A stretch of 46,070 nt of DNA. Source: an uncultured Flavobacterium sp. (lineage in GTDB: Bacteria > Bacteroidota > Bacteroidia > Flavobacteriales > Flavobacteriaceae). The notes beneath the pieces are model-generated. The model did not search any database. It saw nothing but the letters and a program-made list of their open reading frames with translations, and was not told where the DNA came from. How positions within the stretch are numbered: position 1 is the first letter of the stretch; each line of letters opens with the position of its first letter. This document shows, one piece after another, positions 23,608 through 33,330 of this stretch. The stretch is taken from the NCBI GenBank assembly GCA_937773775.1, contig CALJVL010000026.1, positions 1 to 46,070 on the forward strand, written 5' to 3'. Both the position numbers and the translations under genes were made by a program.

Positions 23608-24354
23608 TTATCCTTTCATGCTTGCAGAAAGATACTCTCTGTTCATACGTGCGATGTTCTCTAAAGAAATTCCTTTTGGACATTCAACCTCACAAGCTCC
23701 GGTGTTAGTACAGTTACCAAATCCTTCTGCATCCATTTGACTGACCATGTTTAACACGCGCTCAGTCGCTTCAATTCTACCTTGAGGCAATAAAGCGTAC
23801 TGGGATACTTTTGCCGCAACAAACAACATTGCTGAAGAGTTCTTACAAGTAGCAACACAAGCGCCACAACCGATACAAGTCGCTGCATCAAAAGCAGAAT
23901 CGGCATCCTTTTTGTTAATCGGAATTGTATTTGCATCAATGGGATTACCTGAAGTATTGACCGATATAAATCCCCCTGCATGTTGAATTCTATCAAATGC
24001 GCTTCTGTCAACAACTAAATCTTTTACCACTGGAAATGCACCTGCACGGAAGGGCTCGATCGTAATCGTATCTCCGTCGTTAAACATACGCATGTGTAAT
24101 TGACAAGTCGTCACACCTCTATCAGGTCCGTGTGCTCTGCCATTAATATACAAAGAACACATTCCACAAATTCCTTCACGGCAGTCATGATCAAATGAAA
24201 CTGGCTGTCCTCCTTTATTACTTAGATCCTCATTAAATACGTCAAGCATTTCAAGAAATGACATATCAGGCTCAATTCCATCGATTTGATAATCGACCAT
24301 TGCTCCTTTGTCTTGGGCGTTTTTCTGACGCCATATTTTTAACTTAAGTTTCAT
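23608..24354 (-). CDS. sdhB: Succinate dehydrogenase iron-sulfur subunit
   Basis: 248 residues from [10 protein letters not shown]; an in-frame start eight codons upstream is not supported. Cys ligands of the [2Fe-2S] centre are in [16 protein letters not shown] and the later TTCQLHM. Those of the [4Fe-4S] and [3Fe-4S] centres are in [29 protein letters not shown]. The subunit carries electrons from the flavoprotein to the membrane quinone in complex II on the cytosolic side. Last gene of sdhC-sdhA-sdhB, followed by a terminator. Confidence 0.97.
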   Translation of the reverse strand: MKLKLKIWRQKNAQDKGAMVDYQIDGIEPDMSFLEMLDVFNEDLSNKGGQPVSFDHDCREGICGMCSLYINGRAHGPDRGVTTCQLHMRMFNDGDTITIEPFRAGAFPVVKDLVVDRSAFDRIQHAGGFISVNTSGNPIDANTIPINKKDADSAFDAATCIGCGACVATCKNSSAMLFVAAKVSQYALLPQGRIEATERVLNMVSQMDAEGFGNCTNTGACEVECPKGISLENIARMNREYLSASMKG

Positions 24355-24430
24355 GTTTTTTAATTTTAAAATTAGCAAACCTATTGCCTCCAGTTCTTTG
24401 ACCGTCCAGCATTCATAATTTAACTAATTA

Positions 24431-26431
24431 CTATTTATAACTACGAGTTACCAATTTAACGTTATCGAAGACCAACGCCTCTTTATGTAAAACAGCATCA
24501 CTTGGTTTGCCTTTGTATTCCCATGCAGCTACGTAGGCAAAATTTTCATCATCACGCGTCGCTTCTCCATCTGCCGTTTGGTATTCTTCACGGAAATGAC
24601 CGCCACAAGACTCATTACGATGTAATGCATCTTTAGCAAACAATTCGCCCAATTCCAGGAAATCAGCAACACGAGCTGCTTTTTCTAGCTCTTGGTTCAA
24701 CCCTTTATCAGTTCCTGGAACCCTAACATCTTTATAAAACTCTTCACGTAAAGCAGCGATTTCTGTGATGGCTTCATTTAATCCTTCAGCATTCCTTGCC
24801 ATTCCAACTTTGTCCCACATTATTTTACCTAACTTCCTGTGGAAATAATCAACAGAATGTGTTCCATTATTATTCATGAATTTTTCAATCTGCTCTTTAA
24901 CTCCTTTTTCTGCCGCCTCAAACTCTGGAGAATCAGTAGAGATGGGTCCCATTTTTATGTCTGGTGATAAATAATCTCCTATAGTATAAGGAAGAACAAA
25001 ATAACCATCGGCCAAACCTTGCATTAAAGCAGAGGCACCTAAACGATTTGCACCATGATCAGAGAAGTTTGATTCTCCAATAGAGAAACAACCTGGAATT
25101 GTAGTTTGTAAATTATAATCAACCCAAGTTCCACCCATCGTATAGTGTACCGCAGGGTAAATCATCATTGGCGTTTTGTATGGATCTTCGTCTACAATCT
25201 TGTAATACATTTGGAAAAGATTACCATATTTATTAGCAACTACTGCAGCTCCTAATTTAATGATAAGCTTTTCATCACTAGCATCCAATCCTTTTATGTA
25301 TGCCTGTTCTTTTCCGTATCGCTGTATTGCAGCAGCAAAATCTAAATAAACTGCTTCTCCTGTTTTATTAACTCCAAAACCAGCATCACTTCTTTCTTTT
25401 GCAGCACGAGAAGCAACATCACGTGGAACTAAATTCCCAAAAGAAGGATACCTTCTCTCTAAATAATAATCTCTATCTTCTTCAGATAATTCTGTTGGTT
25501 TTTTCTTCCCATCTCGAATCGCCTGTGCATCTTCTAGTTTAGCAGGAACCCAGATGCGACCGTCGTTACGCAATGACTCTGACATCAAAGTTAATTTGGA
25601 TTGATGGTCTCCTGAAACAGGAATACATGTTGGGTGAATTTGTGTATAACAAGGATTTGCGAAAAAAGCGCCTTTCTTGTGTATTTTCCAAGCTGCCGTA
25701 GCGTTACTTCCCATTGCGTTAGTTGACAAGAAAAATACATTTCCGTATCCTCCTGAAGCAATTACTACTGCATGAGCAGAATGTCTTTCAATTTCACCTG
25801 TAACCAAGTTACGTGCAATAATACCTCTAGCCTTTCCATCCACAATAACTAGATCAAGCATTTCGTGACGGTGGTGCATTTTTATTTTTCCACGACCTAT
25901 CTGACGGTTCATTGCTGAGTAAGCTCCTAAAAGCAATTGTTGTCCTGTTTGCCCTTTTGCATAAAAAGTTCTAGAGACAAGTGTACCTCCAAAAGAACGA
26001 TTGTCTAATAACCCCCCATACTCACGTGCCAAAGGAACTCCCTGCGAAACGCACTGATCAATGATGTTAGCAGAAACTTCAGCGAGACGATGTACGTTTG
26101 ATTCACGTGCACGGTAATCTCCTCCCTTTACGGTCTCATAAAACAATCTGAAAACTGAATCTCCGTCACCTTGATAGTTTTTTGCTGCGTTAATTCCACC
26201 TTGTGCAGCAATAGAGTGCGCGCGACGTGGTGAATCTTGGAAACAAAAAGATTTTACGTTATATCCTAATTCTGCTAATGTTGCGGAAGCAGAACCTCCA
26301 GCTAATCCCGTTCCAACAACGATAATATCTAAATTACGCTTGTTTGCAGGGTTAACTAAATTAATATGATTTTTATAATTTGTCCATTTGTCCGAAATCG
26401 GACCATTTGGAATTTTTGAGTCTAATGCCAT
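24431..26431 (-). CDS. sdhA: Succinate dehydrogenase flavoprotein subunit
   Basis: 666 residues, the long form typical of Bacteroidota and other b558-type complexes. The dinucleotide fold [20 protein letters not shown] is near residue 38, the FAD-linking His is in [13 protein letters not shown], and active-site elements [19 protein letters not shown] and [20 protein letters not shown] are present. It oxidises succinate to fumarate (or the reverse) at the inner face of the cytoplasmic membrane. It starts 12 bp after sdhC and is followed 76 bp later by sdhB, in one operon. Confidence 0.97.
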   Translation of the reverse strand: MALDSKIPNGPISDKWTNYKNHINLVNPANKRNLDIIVVGTGLAGGSASATLAELGYNVKSFCFQDSPRRAHSIAAQGGINAAKNYQGDGDSVFRLFYETVKGGDYRARESNVHRLAEVSANIIDQCVSQGVPLAREYGGLLDNRSFGGTLVSRTFYAKGQTGQQLLLGAYSAMNRQIGRGKIKMHHRHEMLDLVIVDGKARGIIARNLVTGEIERHSAHAVVIASGGYGNVFFLSTNAMGSNATAAWKIHKKGAFFANPCYTQIHPTCIPVSGDHQSKLTLMSESLRNDGRIWVPAKLEDAQAIRDGKKKPTELSEEDRDYYLERRYPSFGNLVPRDVASRAAKERSDAGFGVNKTGEAVYLDFAAAIQRYGKEQAYIKGLDASDEKLIIKLGAAVVANKYGNLFQMYYKIVDEDPYKTPMMIYPAVHYTMGGTWVDYNLQTTIPGCFSIGESNFSDHGANRLGASALMQGLADGYFVLPYTIGDYLSPDIKMGPISTDSPEFEAAEKGVKEQIEKFMNNNGTHSVDYFHRKLGKIMWDKVGMARNAEGLNEAITEIAALREEFYKDVRVPGTDKGLNQELEKAARVADFLELGELFAKDALHRNESCGGHFREEYQTADGEATRDDENFAYVAAWEYKGKPSDAVLHKEALVFDNVKLVTRSYK

Positions 26432-26443
26432 TATAATTGAATA

Positions 26444-27109
26444 TTAATGATTGAAATGATGAAATAATGCAATGAAAATGAACCCAACTGGAATCACAAT
26501 TGCATAAGCATATCCTAGTTTGTGTAGTGCTTTCGAATATTTATTATTGAAACCAACTGACTGCATTGAAGAGTTGAAACCATGCAACAAGTGAAAGGAT
26601 AAAAGGACAAATGACACGCAGTAAATTGCGGTGCGTACTGGACTTTCAAATTTCTCTGCTAGTTCATGAAAGTATCTTGTAGAATCCAATGGATTCACTT
26701 CAACGTATTTGTAGACCATTTCTGGCACCCAAAAGTCATAAAAATGAAGTCCCAAAAAGGCTAAAATAACTGAACCTGATAGAATCATATTTCTTGAAAA
26801 CCAAGATGAATTAGCTCCTCCATTATTTTTAACATATGCTATCGGTCGTGCTCTTCTATTTTTATAATCCAAAACAAAACCCATTATAAAGTGAAAAACA
26901 ACACCTACTATTAAAATTGGCTGGATTACATATTGAACTAAGGGATTGTTACCCATAAAATGGGACAGAAAATTAAAAGTATCAGGACTAAAAACCGACG
27001 TAATATTAATGAAAAAATGCTGTGCTAAAAACAGCATTAAAAAAATTCCTGAAAGCGCCATAGCCACTTTTTTAGCTATTGACGACTTCAATAATGCAGA
27101 TTGTGCCAT
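26444..27109 (-). CDS. sdhC: Succinate dehydrogenase cytochrome b558 subunit
   Basis: 221 residues from MAQSALLKSSIAKKVAMALS; the longer in-frame form would cover the promoter. It has five hydrophobic segments and several conserved His residues that could bind heme (QHFFINITSVF, VVFHFIMGF, LGLHFYDFW, SFHLLHGFNSSMQS, ALFHHFNH). This is the single-polypeptide, diheme b558 type that anchors SdhA/SdhB to the membrane and passes electrons to menaquinone. First gene of the sdhCAB operon. Confidence 0.95.
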   Translation of the reverse strand: MAQSALLKSSIAKKVAMALSGIFLMLFLAQHFFINITSVFSPDTFNFLSHFMGNNPLVQYVIQPILIVGVVFHFIMGFVLDYKNRRARPIAYVKNNGGANSSWFSRNMILSGSVILAFLGLHFYDFWVPEMVYKYVEVNPLDSTRYFHELAEKFESPVRTAIYCVSFVLLSFHLLHGFNSSMQSVGFNNKYSKALHKLGYAYAIVIPVGFIFIALFHHFNH

Positions 27110-27478
27110 AAGATTTGAGTAATTTGTTTTAAATATACTGCAAAAATAAACCAAATAGACGTTAACTACAACCATTTCGCTGTTATTTATAATGATTTTA
27201 AAGTGCTTTAACCACAAAGCTAATAAACCTCTAAAGAGTAGTTGTTACATGATTATACCATGGAAAATTACGTAAACAAAAATAAAAAAAATCATAAATA
27301 CTAATTTATACTATCAACAATATTAACATACCAAAACAAGCTATTATTACTAATATTACAATTAAAGCAGCAATTTACTTTCGAATTAATAAAAGTACAC
27401 AAACAAGGTGTTTTGTCAGTCTAAAAAATTGCTTTATGGCCGCATCATTTTAACTTTACAAGCAAAAAGAATCAAATA
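27110..27478. other. Divergent intergenic region, sdhC and HMG-CoA synthase
   Basis: Holds the sdhC promoter near its left end. The rest is AT-rich with no gene, RNA or clear -7 box found for the plus-strand synthase gene. Confidence 0.6.
27141..27171 (-). promoter_or_regulatory. Promoter of sdhCAB
   Basis: On the minus strand TTG (27169-27171), 20 bp, then TATTTTTG (27141-27148), a good Bacteroidota -33/-7 match ending 31 bp before the sdhC ATG. Confidence 0.7.
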
Positions 27479-28840
27479 ATGAAAGTAGGAATCGATAGCA
27501 TAGCTTTTGACGTTGCAAAAATACATTTACCCATTACAACTTTGGCGACAGCCAGAAATATTGAACCTGAAAAATTAGAAAAAGGACTAGGGTTACTAAA
27601 AATGACGTTAGCAGATTGTCACCAAGACCCAGTAGTTTTTGGCGCGAATGCATTGACAAAACTAATCCAAGATAATAATATTGATTTGAACGACATCGCC
27701 CGTATATATGTGGGAACAGAAAGCAGTATTGACGGCTCAAAACCTATAAGCTCATTCTTAATCACCCTGATGGAGCAGAAATTCGGAGAAGACTCTTTGT
27801 CAGAATGTGACGTAGTTGATTTTACTTTTGCCTGTATTGGAGGCGTTGATGCCATGCAAAACTGCATTGATTACGTAATCTTAAATCCGACAAAAAAGGC
27901 CATTGTTGTCACAACCGATTTAGCAAAATACGATTTAAATTCCACCGGAGAATATACACAAGGTGCTGGAGCGCTTGCAATGCTCATAGCTATTAACCCT
28001 AAAATCATAGCGTTTGAAAACCACTGGGCTACAAGTACCAAAGGCGTTTTTGATTTTTTCAAACCATCCAGAACAATCTCAAAAAAAGCTATTACAGGAA
28101 ACGATACTAACGAACCTTGGTTTGGTAATTTAGAATCTGAGATTGAAATTCACAAAGAGCAGCCCGTTTTTGATGGCCAATATTCGAATCAATGTTACAT
28201 GGATAGAACTCGTAATGCCTATTTTTCTTTCAAAAAATTAAAGCAAACTAATCAACCCATTTACAATACTTGGAAAAGTATCGTCATGCATCTGCCTTAT
28301 GCTTTTCAGGGCCGCAGGATGCTGTCGGAAATTTATGCCTTAGACTCAGAAACAAAAATAATTATAGGAAACGAAGATTCCAAGGAGTACCAAAATAAGC
28401 TCAAAGAAATCAGCAAATCTGATGAATATAAAAATTTTGTCACCGAAAAATTAATCCCTGCTGAACTAGCCTCCTCTTTAATAGGAAACCTGTATACGGG
28501 TTCAATTTTTATGGGACTACTATCCACTTTAGCTCACTTCCATGATAATGAAAAAGAAATATCGGGTGCGAAATTTGGCTTCTTAGCTTATGGTAGCGGC
28601 TCTAAATCGAAAGTTTTTGAAGGAACAATTCAAGATGATTGGAAAGAGGCTGTATCTAAATGTAATCTATTTGAAATCTTAAAAAATAGTTTTGAAATTG
28701 ATTTTGAAACATATGAGAAATTACATAAAAAAGAACTAGACAACAGTGTTCTAGCTCCAAAAAATGAATGGGTTCTAGACCGAACGGAAACCATAATTTC
28801 AACCCTATTAGGTGCACGATATTACAAGTGGATAGACTAA
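27479..28840 (+). CDS. mvaS: Hydroxymethylglutaryl-CoA synthase
   Basis: 453 residues. The acid residue is Glu81 in YVGTESS, the nucleophile Cys119 in DFTFACIGGVDAMQNCIDYV, and the catalytic His region is VMHLPYAFQGRRM; the closing AYGSGSKSKVFEG is typical. It condenses acetoacetyl-CoA with acetyl-CoA to HMG-CoA, the entry to the mevalonate route of isoprenoid synthesis that Flavobacteriia use. The protein is longer than the roughly 390-residue Gram-positive enzyme, as usual in this phylum. It stands alone with its own terminator; divergent from sdhCAB. Confidence 0.94.
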   Translation: MKVGIDSIAFDVAKIHLPITTLATARNIEPEKLEKGLGLLKMTLADCHQDPVVFGANALTKLIQDNNIDLNDIARIYVGTESSIDGSKPISSFLITLMEQKFGEDSLSECDVVDFTFACIGGVDAMQNCIDYVILNPTKKAIVVTTDLAKYDLNSTGEYTQGAGALAMLIAINPKIIAFENHWATSTKGVFDFFKPSRTISKKAITGNDTNEPWFGNLESEIEIHKEQPVFDGQYSNQCYMDRTRNAYFSFKKLKQTNQPIYNTWKSIVMHLPYAFQGRRMLSEIYALDSETKIIIGNEDSKEYQNKLKEISKSDEYKNFVTEKLIPAELASSLIGNLYTGSIFMGLLSTLAHFHDNEKEISGAKFGFLAYGSGSKSKVFEGTIQDDWKEAVSKCNLFEILKNSFEIDFETYEKLHKKELDNSVLAPKNEWVLDRTETIISTLLGARYYKWID

Positions 28841-28844
28841 AGAC

Positions 28845-28886
28845 AAAACCCTCAGTTGCGATATCGACAACCGAGGGTTTTTATTT
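28845..28886 (+). terminator. Terminator after the HMG-CoA synthase gene
   Basis: AACCCTCAGTTG pairs with CAACCGAGGGTT around CGATATCGA, followed by TTTTATTT. It likely also serves the convergent regulator gene. Confidence 0.85.
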
Positions 28887-28899
28887 GATACGCATTTAA

Positions 28900-30381
28900 T
28901 CAGCTAAATTTAGCCATGTATTTCTGAACAATTAAATCCGTGTTTTCATTTCGGATTTTAAGTTCCAATTGAATTGGAGGAGAACCTCTCTCTTCGCAAT
29001 TTTTTACGGCACAGGTTTCGCAGGTCACTCCTACAATTTGTTTTTTTAGTGATTTGTTGTCAATAAATTTAAATTTTTTCTTCATCCCGGGCGTAATCAA
29101 AATCCCAACGGATATGCTCCTCAAACAATCTTTTTTGAAAGGGTCTTCCGTAGCTGATGAAAAAACCAAAAACTCATTCCCGCTGTTTTCATAGCGCGAA
29201 ATTTGCGCGTCAAAAAAATGACTCTTATTTTGCCTTATAGATTCTACTATTGTTTTTACTGAAACCCATCTTCGACAGTAATGCTCGTTCATTTCGTTAG
29301 CATGCGGCTCCTGTTGGTTGGTAATGTGCAGTTCCTTTTTAATCTGATAGGTGTCCGCGCCTATTCTATGAGACAAGCGAAGGAAAAAGATGTTTTTTAA
29401 TTGAAAATCCTTTGGTAAGATATTGGTTAACCTCTGGTAAAAAGATTCCGGAGAAACATTAAACTGACTCATCAACTGAATCATCTCTTGCGGCTTAGGA
29501 TCTGTTTTGGCCAAAAATAAATTAAGCTCACTAACCAACTGTTTCCGAGGAATCAGCAAGGCTCCGGCGAAGTAGGACGCATAGAAATTATTGAGAACCT
29601 CATCAAAGTTTTTAAACTTAATCCAACTGAATGTATACAGCCTTTCCGTTATTTCAAGATAATTATAAGCAATTTCTTTTGCCAAAATAAATGCTTTTTG
29701 CTGAGAGTCAATATCCACAGATAGCAACAAGGTTTTACTCTTAGGCACATATATAGACCTTAAATCCCCCAATTCCTCTTGTTCAGAAAAGGCAATTTCC
29801 TGAATGGTATAGCCATATTCCTCCGTCAGCACCGCAGTTAAATCTTCGATAGAAATCTTGGTGTTTATATTAATCTGAAATGCTTTTGAGAAGTCCAGCA
29901 CCTTTTGCTCTAAATCCTCAAAATAGTTATTATGCGCTTCCTGATACGAACGTAAGGCAGCCAGAAAAAAACTTTCTCTAGTCAAATTGTAATGCTGTGC
30001 AATCTCAATAATGGTACTTATAAAAGCATTTACTTTTGCAGGGGCGTTTGCAATGATATCAATAAGGTCGTTTTCCTGAATCCCAAAAATATCCAAGGGG
30101 ATCTCCTTAAGAATACCCGATTTTAAAATTTCGCCAATCGGAGCTAAATTATTATCTAGCTTCAAAGACACCATATGATCGTATGAGACTTCTAGCTTTT
30201 CCGCCAAAAGAATAATCTTGTCCGTTTTAGGATATTTTTTTCCTTTCTCAATTTCGTTCAAATAAGACTTTGAAAGCTCCGTTATTTTGGCCAAGCCGAA
30301 CAAAGACAGGTTTTTATTGGTGCGCGCCTGCTTCAGCTTCAGCCCAAAAATTAATTTGATATATTCTTTTTCTACATTCAT
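28900..30381 (-). CDS. ScpR/RamB-type regulator (XRE HTH, IrrE-like domain, DUF2083)
   Basis: 493 residues. Residues about 10-68 are an XRE helix-turn-helix (LKQARTNKNLSLFGLAKITE, LSKSYLNEIEKGKKYPKTDK). The middle resembles the IrrE/ImmA-like domain without an obvious HExxH metal motif (the aligned stretch reads AKEIAYNYLE). The C-terminal DUF2083 part ends in a Cys cluster CETCAVKNCEERG. Relatives bind short-chain acyl-CoA-related signals and control acetate, propionate or glyoxylate-cycle genes. The divergent neighbour here is what looks like a decayed malate synthase, fitting a former glyoxylate-bypass regulator. Control of other genes is possible, since the regulator itself is intact. Confidence 0.88.
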   Translation of the reverse strand: MNVEKEYIKLIFGLKLKQARTNKNLSLFGLAKITELSKSYLNEIEKGKKYPKTDKIILLAEKLEVSYDHMVSLKLDNNLAPIGEILKSGILKEIPLDIFGIQENDLIDIIANAPAKVNAFISTIIEIAQHYNLTRESFFLAALRSYQEAHNNYFEDLEQKVLDFSKAFQININTKISIEDLTAVLTEEYGYTIQEIAFSEQEELGDLRSIYVPKSKTLLLSVDIDSQQKAFILAKEIAYNYLEITERLYTFSWIKFKNFDEVLNNFYASYFAGALLIPRKQLVSELNLFLAKTDPKPQEMIQLMSQFNVSPESFYQRLTNILPKDFQLKNIFFLRLSHRIGADTYQIKKELHITNQQEPHANEMNEHYCRRWVSVKTIVESIRQNKSHFFDAQISRYENSGNEFLVFSSATEDPFKKDCLRSISVGILITPGMKKKFKFIDNKSLKKQIVGVTCETCAVKNCEERGSPPIQLELKIRNENTDLIVQKYMAKFS

Positions 30382-30407
30382 ATTTCAAAGATAGCCTAAA
30401 AAATAAA

Positions 30408-30433
30408 AAACGCAAAAAAAGTTTTATGCGTTT
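30408..30433. promoter_or_regulatory. Inverted repeat upstream of the ScpR-type gene, possible operator
   Basis: AAACGCA and TGCGTTT face each other across 12 bp in the divergent region, 27 bp from the regulator's start. It could be an autoregulatory operator or a hairpin; no factor can be named from sequence. Confidence 0.4.
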
Positions 30434-30497
30434 CTAGCGTACGTTCACTTATCTTACAAAATATTTTCGTAACATTGTATTGTAAAACAAATTTACG

Positions 30498-30746
30498 ATG
30501 ACAAATAAAAATGAAACGTGCGTAAAAAATCTCAGTTTGTCAGCTGTAATAAATCAAACATATACTGAAATATTGACGAGTACAGCTATCGATTTACTAA
30601 CTGTATTGCGCAATAAATTCAACGATAAAAGACTTTTGTTCTTCAATTTAAAAAAAATAACAACAAGTATTATTTGTCGCAGGGAACTTAACCTGTTTTA
30701 TCATCGAAACAGAAAGTACTATAGAGCAAGTGGCAAGCTGCATTGA
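30498..30746 (+). pseudogene. Probable remnant of malate synthase A (N-terminal piece)
   Basis: The 82-codon frame contains INQTYTEILTSTAIDLLTVL followed by RNKFNDKRLLFFNLKK. This lines up with the start of bacterial malate synthase A (for example the E. coli AceB segment EKQILTAEAVEFLTEL...FTPQR), keeping I-L-T, the hydrophobic spacing, L-T-x-L and the F-x-x-x-R. The rest of the roughly 530-residue enzyme is missing; downstream sequence to 30780 (ETESTIEQVASCIERLYG) is not clearly part of it. Placement divergent from a ScpR-type regulator, which often adjoins aceB-aceA, strengthens the call. A short unrelated gene remains possible. Confidence 0.5.
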
Positions 30747-30897
30747 AAGACTATACGGAAGCCGCTCGGCTTTAAATAAATTTGATTTTTGTTCAGCACA
30801 AAGCGCATCGCTTTAAACGCAATATTTTAAACTGGTGTGTTTTGTGTTTTTTTATTTAATATTGCCATATTGATAACCGCAAACGATTTAATCTTAG

Positions 30898-30905
30898 TAT
30901 TTTTG
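30898..30905 (+). promoter_or_regulatory. Candidate -7 box before the aminopeptidase gene
   Basis: TATTTTTG fits TAnnTTTG 28 bp before the ATG. The nearest TTG is 25 bp further up, slightly beyond the usual spacing. Confidence 0.4.
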
Positions 30906-30933
30906 AGATATTAAACGTAAATCTCAGATTGCT

Positions 30934-32226
30934 ATGAAATACCATCAAATTGACCGTGACCTATTTATAAAAAATCGCTCCAAATTCTCGGCTCAAATGA
31001 AGCCAAAAAGCGTTGCCGTTTTTAACTCTAATGATATTTATCCAATCGGCGCCGATAGCACAATGCCATTTGCTCAACATCGAGATATTTTTTATTTAAG
31101 CGGAGTAGATCAAGAGGAAAGCATTTTACTGCTTTTCCCTGACGCTCCTTACGAACATCAAAGAGAAATATTATTCCTAAAAAAAACAAATGACCATATT
31201 GCAGTTTGGGAAGGTGAGAAACTCACTAAAGAAAGCGCTTTGGTCGTTTCTGGAATTAAGACAGTTTATTGGTTGCAAGATTTTGAAAAAATACTGTTCG
31301 AAATGATGACACATTCCGATACTATTTACATTAATACTAATGAGCATTATCGTGCATCAGTAGAGACGGAAACTCGTGAAGCGCGCTTTGTGAAATGGTG
31401 GAAGGATAAATACCCCGCACATGCTGTCGCAAAAAGCAACCCGATTCTGCAACGCATCCGCTCCGTAAAAGAAAGTGAAGAATTAGATTTGATACAACAA
31501 GCCTGTACCATTACCGAAAAAGGGTTCAGACGCATCTTATCGTTCGTGAAACCGAATGTGATGGAGTATGAAATTGAAGCTGAATTCATCCACGAGTTTA
31601 CACGTAACCGTTCGCAAGGTTTCGCATATACTCCAATCATTGCTTCTGGAAACAAAGCCAATGTGTTGCATTATATCGAGAATAACCAACAATGTAAAGC
31701 GGGTGATTTAATCTTAATGGATGTTGGGTCAGAATATGCAAATTATTCAAGTGACATGACACGTTCCGTTCCAGTTTCGGGTAAATATAACAACCGACAA
31801 AAAGACGTATACAATGCTGTTTTAAGAGTGAAAAATGAAGCAACCAAGATGCTGACTCCAGGAACACTTTGGAAACAATACCACATCGAAGTGGGCAAGC
31901 TTATGACTTCAGAGTTATTAGGTTTAGGATTGCTTGACAAAGCCGATGTTCAGAACGAAAACCCAGAATGGCCCGCTTATAAAAAATACTTCATGCACGG
32001 CACCTCTCACCACATGGGACTGGACACGCATGATTACGGAATACTTACAGAACCAATGCAAGCCAATATGGTCTTCACTGTAGAACCTGGAATTTACATT
32101 CCAGCTGAAGGTTTCGGTATCCGTCTTGAGGACGATGTCGTGATTCAGGAAACTGGAGAACCGTTTAATTTAATGCGCAACATCCCTATTGAAGTAGACG
32201 AGATTGAAAGCTTGATGAATTCTTAA
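30934..32226 (+). CDS. pepP: Xaa-Pro aminopeptidase (M24B)
   Basis: 430 residues, with an N-terminal creatinase-like domain (about 1-165, FAQHRDIFYLSGVDQEESIL) and a C-terminal pita-bread catalytic domain. The five metal ligands are seen: Asp in LMDVGSEY, Asp in SSDMTRSVPVSG, His in MHGTSHHMGLDTHDYG, Glu in FTVEPGIYIP and Glu in GIRLEDDV. It releases N-terminal residues preceding proline and is expected in the cytosol since no signal peptide is seen. Single-gene unit with a terminator. Confidence 0.95.
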   Translation: MKYHQIDRDLFIKNRSKFSAQMKPKSVAVFNSNDIYPIGADSTMPFAQHRDIFYLSGVDQEESILLLFPDAPYEHQREILFLKKTNDHIAVWEGEKLTKESALVVSGIKTVYWLQDFEKILFEMMTHSDTIYINTNEHYRASVETETREARFVKWWKDKYPAHAVAKSNPILQRIRSVKESEELDLIQQACTITEKGFRRILSFVKPNVMEYEIEAEFIHEFTRNRSQGFAYTPIIASGNKANVLHYIENNQQCKAGDLILMDVGSEYANYSSDMTRSVPVSGKYNNRQKDVYNAVLRVKNEATKMLTPGTLWKQYHIEVGKLMTSELLGLGLLDKADVQNENPEWPAYKKYFMHGTSHHMGLDTHDYGILTEPMQANMVFTVEPGIYIPAEGFGIRLEDDVVIQETGEPFNLMRNIPIEVDEIESLMNS

Positions 32227-32255
32227 TTTTGAAAAAAGACTAACAAGAAAAGAAT

Positions 32256-32290
32256 AAAGGCGGTTCACAGTAATGTGAGCCGTTTTTTTA
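32256..32290 (+). terminator. Terminator after the aminopeptidase gene
   Basis: GGCGGTTCACA pairs with TGTGAGCCG(TT), followed by TTTTTTT. Confidence 0.88.
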
Positions 32291-32480
32291 TGCCCAATAT
32301 TCGCTCGACCAACTCAACAATTAAACGCTAAAAAGATTTAAACATTTCTTGGGCGCGTCGCGCGCGTAAACTCCTCCAAGGTCGGGATGTTCGCTATTAT
32401 CCCTTACGTAAAAACCTTAAATAAATCATAAATATGTAACATTTTGCCGTCAGGCTCAACTAATCAAAAAAAACAAAATT

Positions 32481-33281
32481 ATGAAAGCACACGAAATAGA
32501 GTATCAGATTTTCGGTCAAGAAATGCAATACGTAGAAATAGAATTAGACCCACAAGAGATCGTTATTGCCGAGGCAGGAAGTTTTATGATGATGGATAAT
32601 AATATCCAAATGGAAACTATTTTTGGCGACGGATCTGAGCAGCAATCCGGTCTGTTTGGCAAATTACTAAATGCAGGAAAAAGAGTGCTCACAGGCGAAA
32701 GTCTTTTCATGACCGCTTTTATAAACCAAAACAATACTAAGGGCAAAGTTTCTTTTGCTTCGCCATATCCTGGACAAATCCTTCCTATTGACTTAACTGA
32801 ATTCCAAGGAAAATTCATCTGCCAGAAAAGTTCTTTCCTCTGTGCAGCAAAAGGAGTTTCCGTAGGGATTGAATTTTCCAAAAAATTAGGCCGCGGTTTC
32901 TTTGGAGGTGAAGGTTTCATCATGCAAAAAATCGAAGGTGATGGTCTCGCTTTTGTACATTCGGGAGGCACCTTAGCAAAAAAAGAATTAAGAGCAGGTG
33001 AAATACTAAAAGTAGACACCGGCTGTATTGTTGGCTTCACTAAAGACGTCGATTATGACATCGAGTTCATTGGCGGCATAAAAAATTCTGTTTTTGGCGG
33101 AGAAGGTTTGTTTTACGCAACCCTAAGAGGTCCTGGAACTGTCTACATACAATCCTTGCCTTTTAGCCGCCTAGCAGATCGAATAATTGCTTCCGCACCA
33201 AAAGCAGGAGGCAGTAGCCGCGGAGAAGGCAGTTTATTAGGGGGTTTAGGGAGTTTATTAGATGGAGATAATCGTTTTTAA
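32481..33281 (+). CDS. AIM24 / TIGR00266 family protein
   Basis: 266 residues with the TIGR00266 layout: a starting EIEYQIFGQEMQYVEIELDP, the AEAGSFMMMDNNIQMET segment, the repeated GGEGFIMQKIEGDGLAFVHS and GGEGLFYATLRGPGTVYIQS motifs (two glycine-rich turns of a tubby-like beta roll) and a Gly/Ser tail ending in repeats of SLLGG-like units. The family includes mitochondrial AIM24; the bacterial role is not defined. Soluble and probably oligomeric. Monocistronic with terminators on both sides. Confidence 0.92.
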   Translation: MKAHEIEYQIFGQEMQYVEIELDPQEIVIAEAGSFMMMDNNIQMETIFGDGSEQQSGLFGKLLNAGKRVLTGESLFMTAFINQNNTKGKVSFASPYPGQILPIDLTEFQGKFICQKSSFLCAAKGVSVGIEFSKKLGRGFFGGEGFIMQKIEGDGLAFVHSGGTLAKKELRAGEILKVDTGCIVGFTKDVDYDIEFIGGIKNSVFGGEGLFYATLRGPGTVYIQSLPFSRLADRIIASAPKAGGSSRGEGSLLGGLGSLLDGDNRF

Positions 33282-33301
33282 ATTTTTATAATTAATACCG
33301 C

Positions 33302-33327
33302 AACGGCTTTTAGAAATGGAAGCCGTT
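33302..33327 (+). terminator. Terminator between the AIM24-like and AbiH genes
   Basis: AACGGCTT pairs with AAGCCGTT around a ten-base loop, followed by a weak T-rich stretch (TGTCTATTTT). It ends 4 bp from the AbiH stop. Confidence 0.65.
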
Positions 33328-33330
33328 TGT

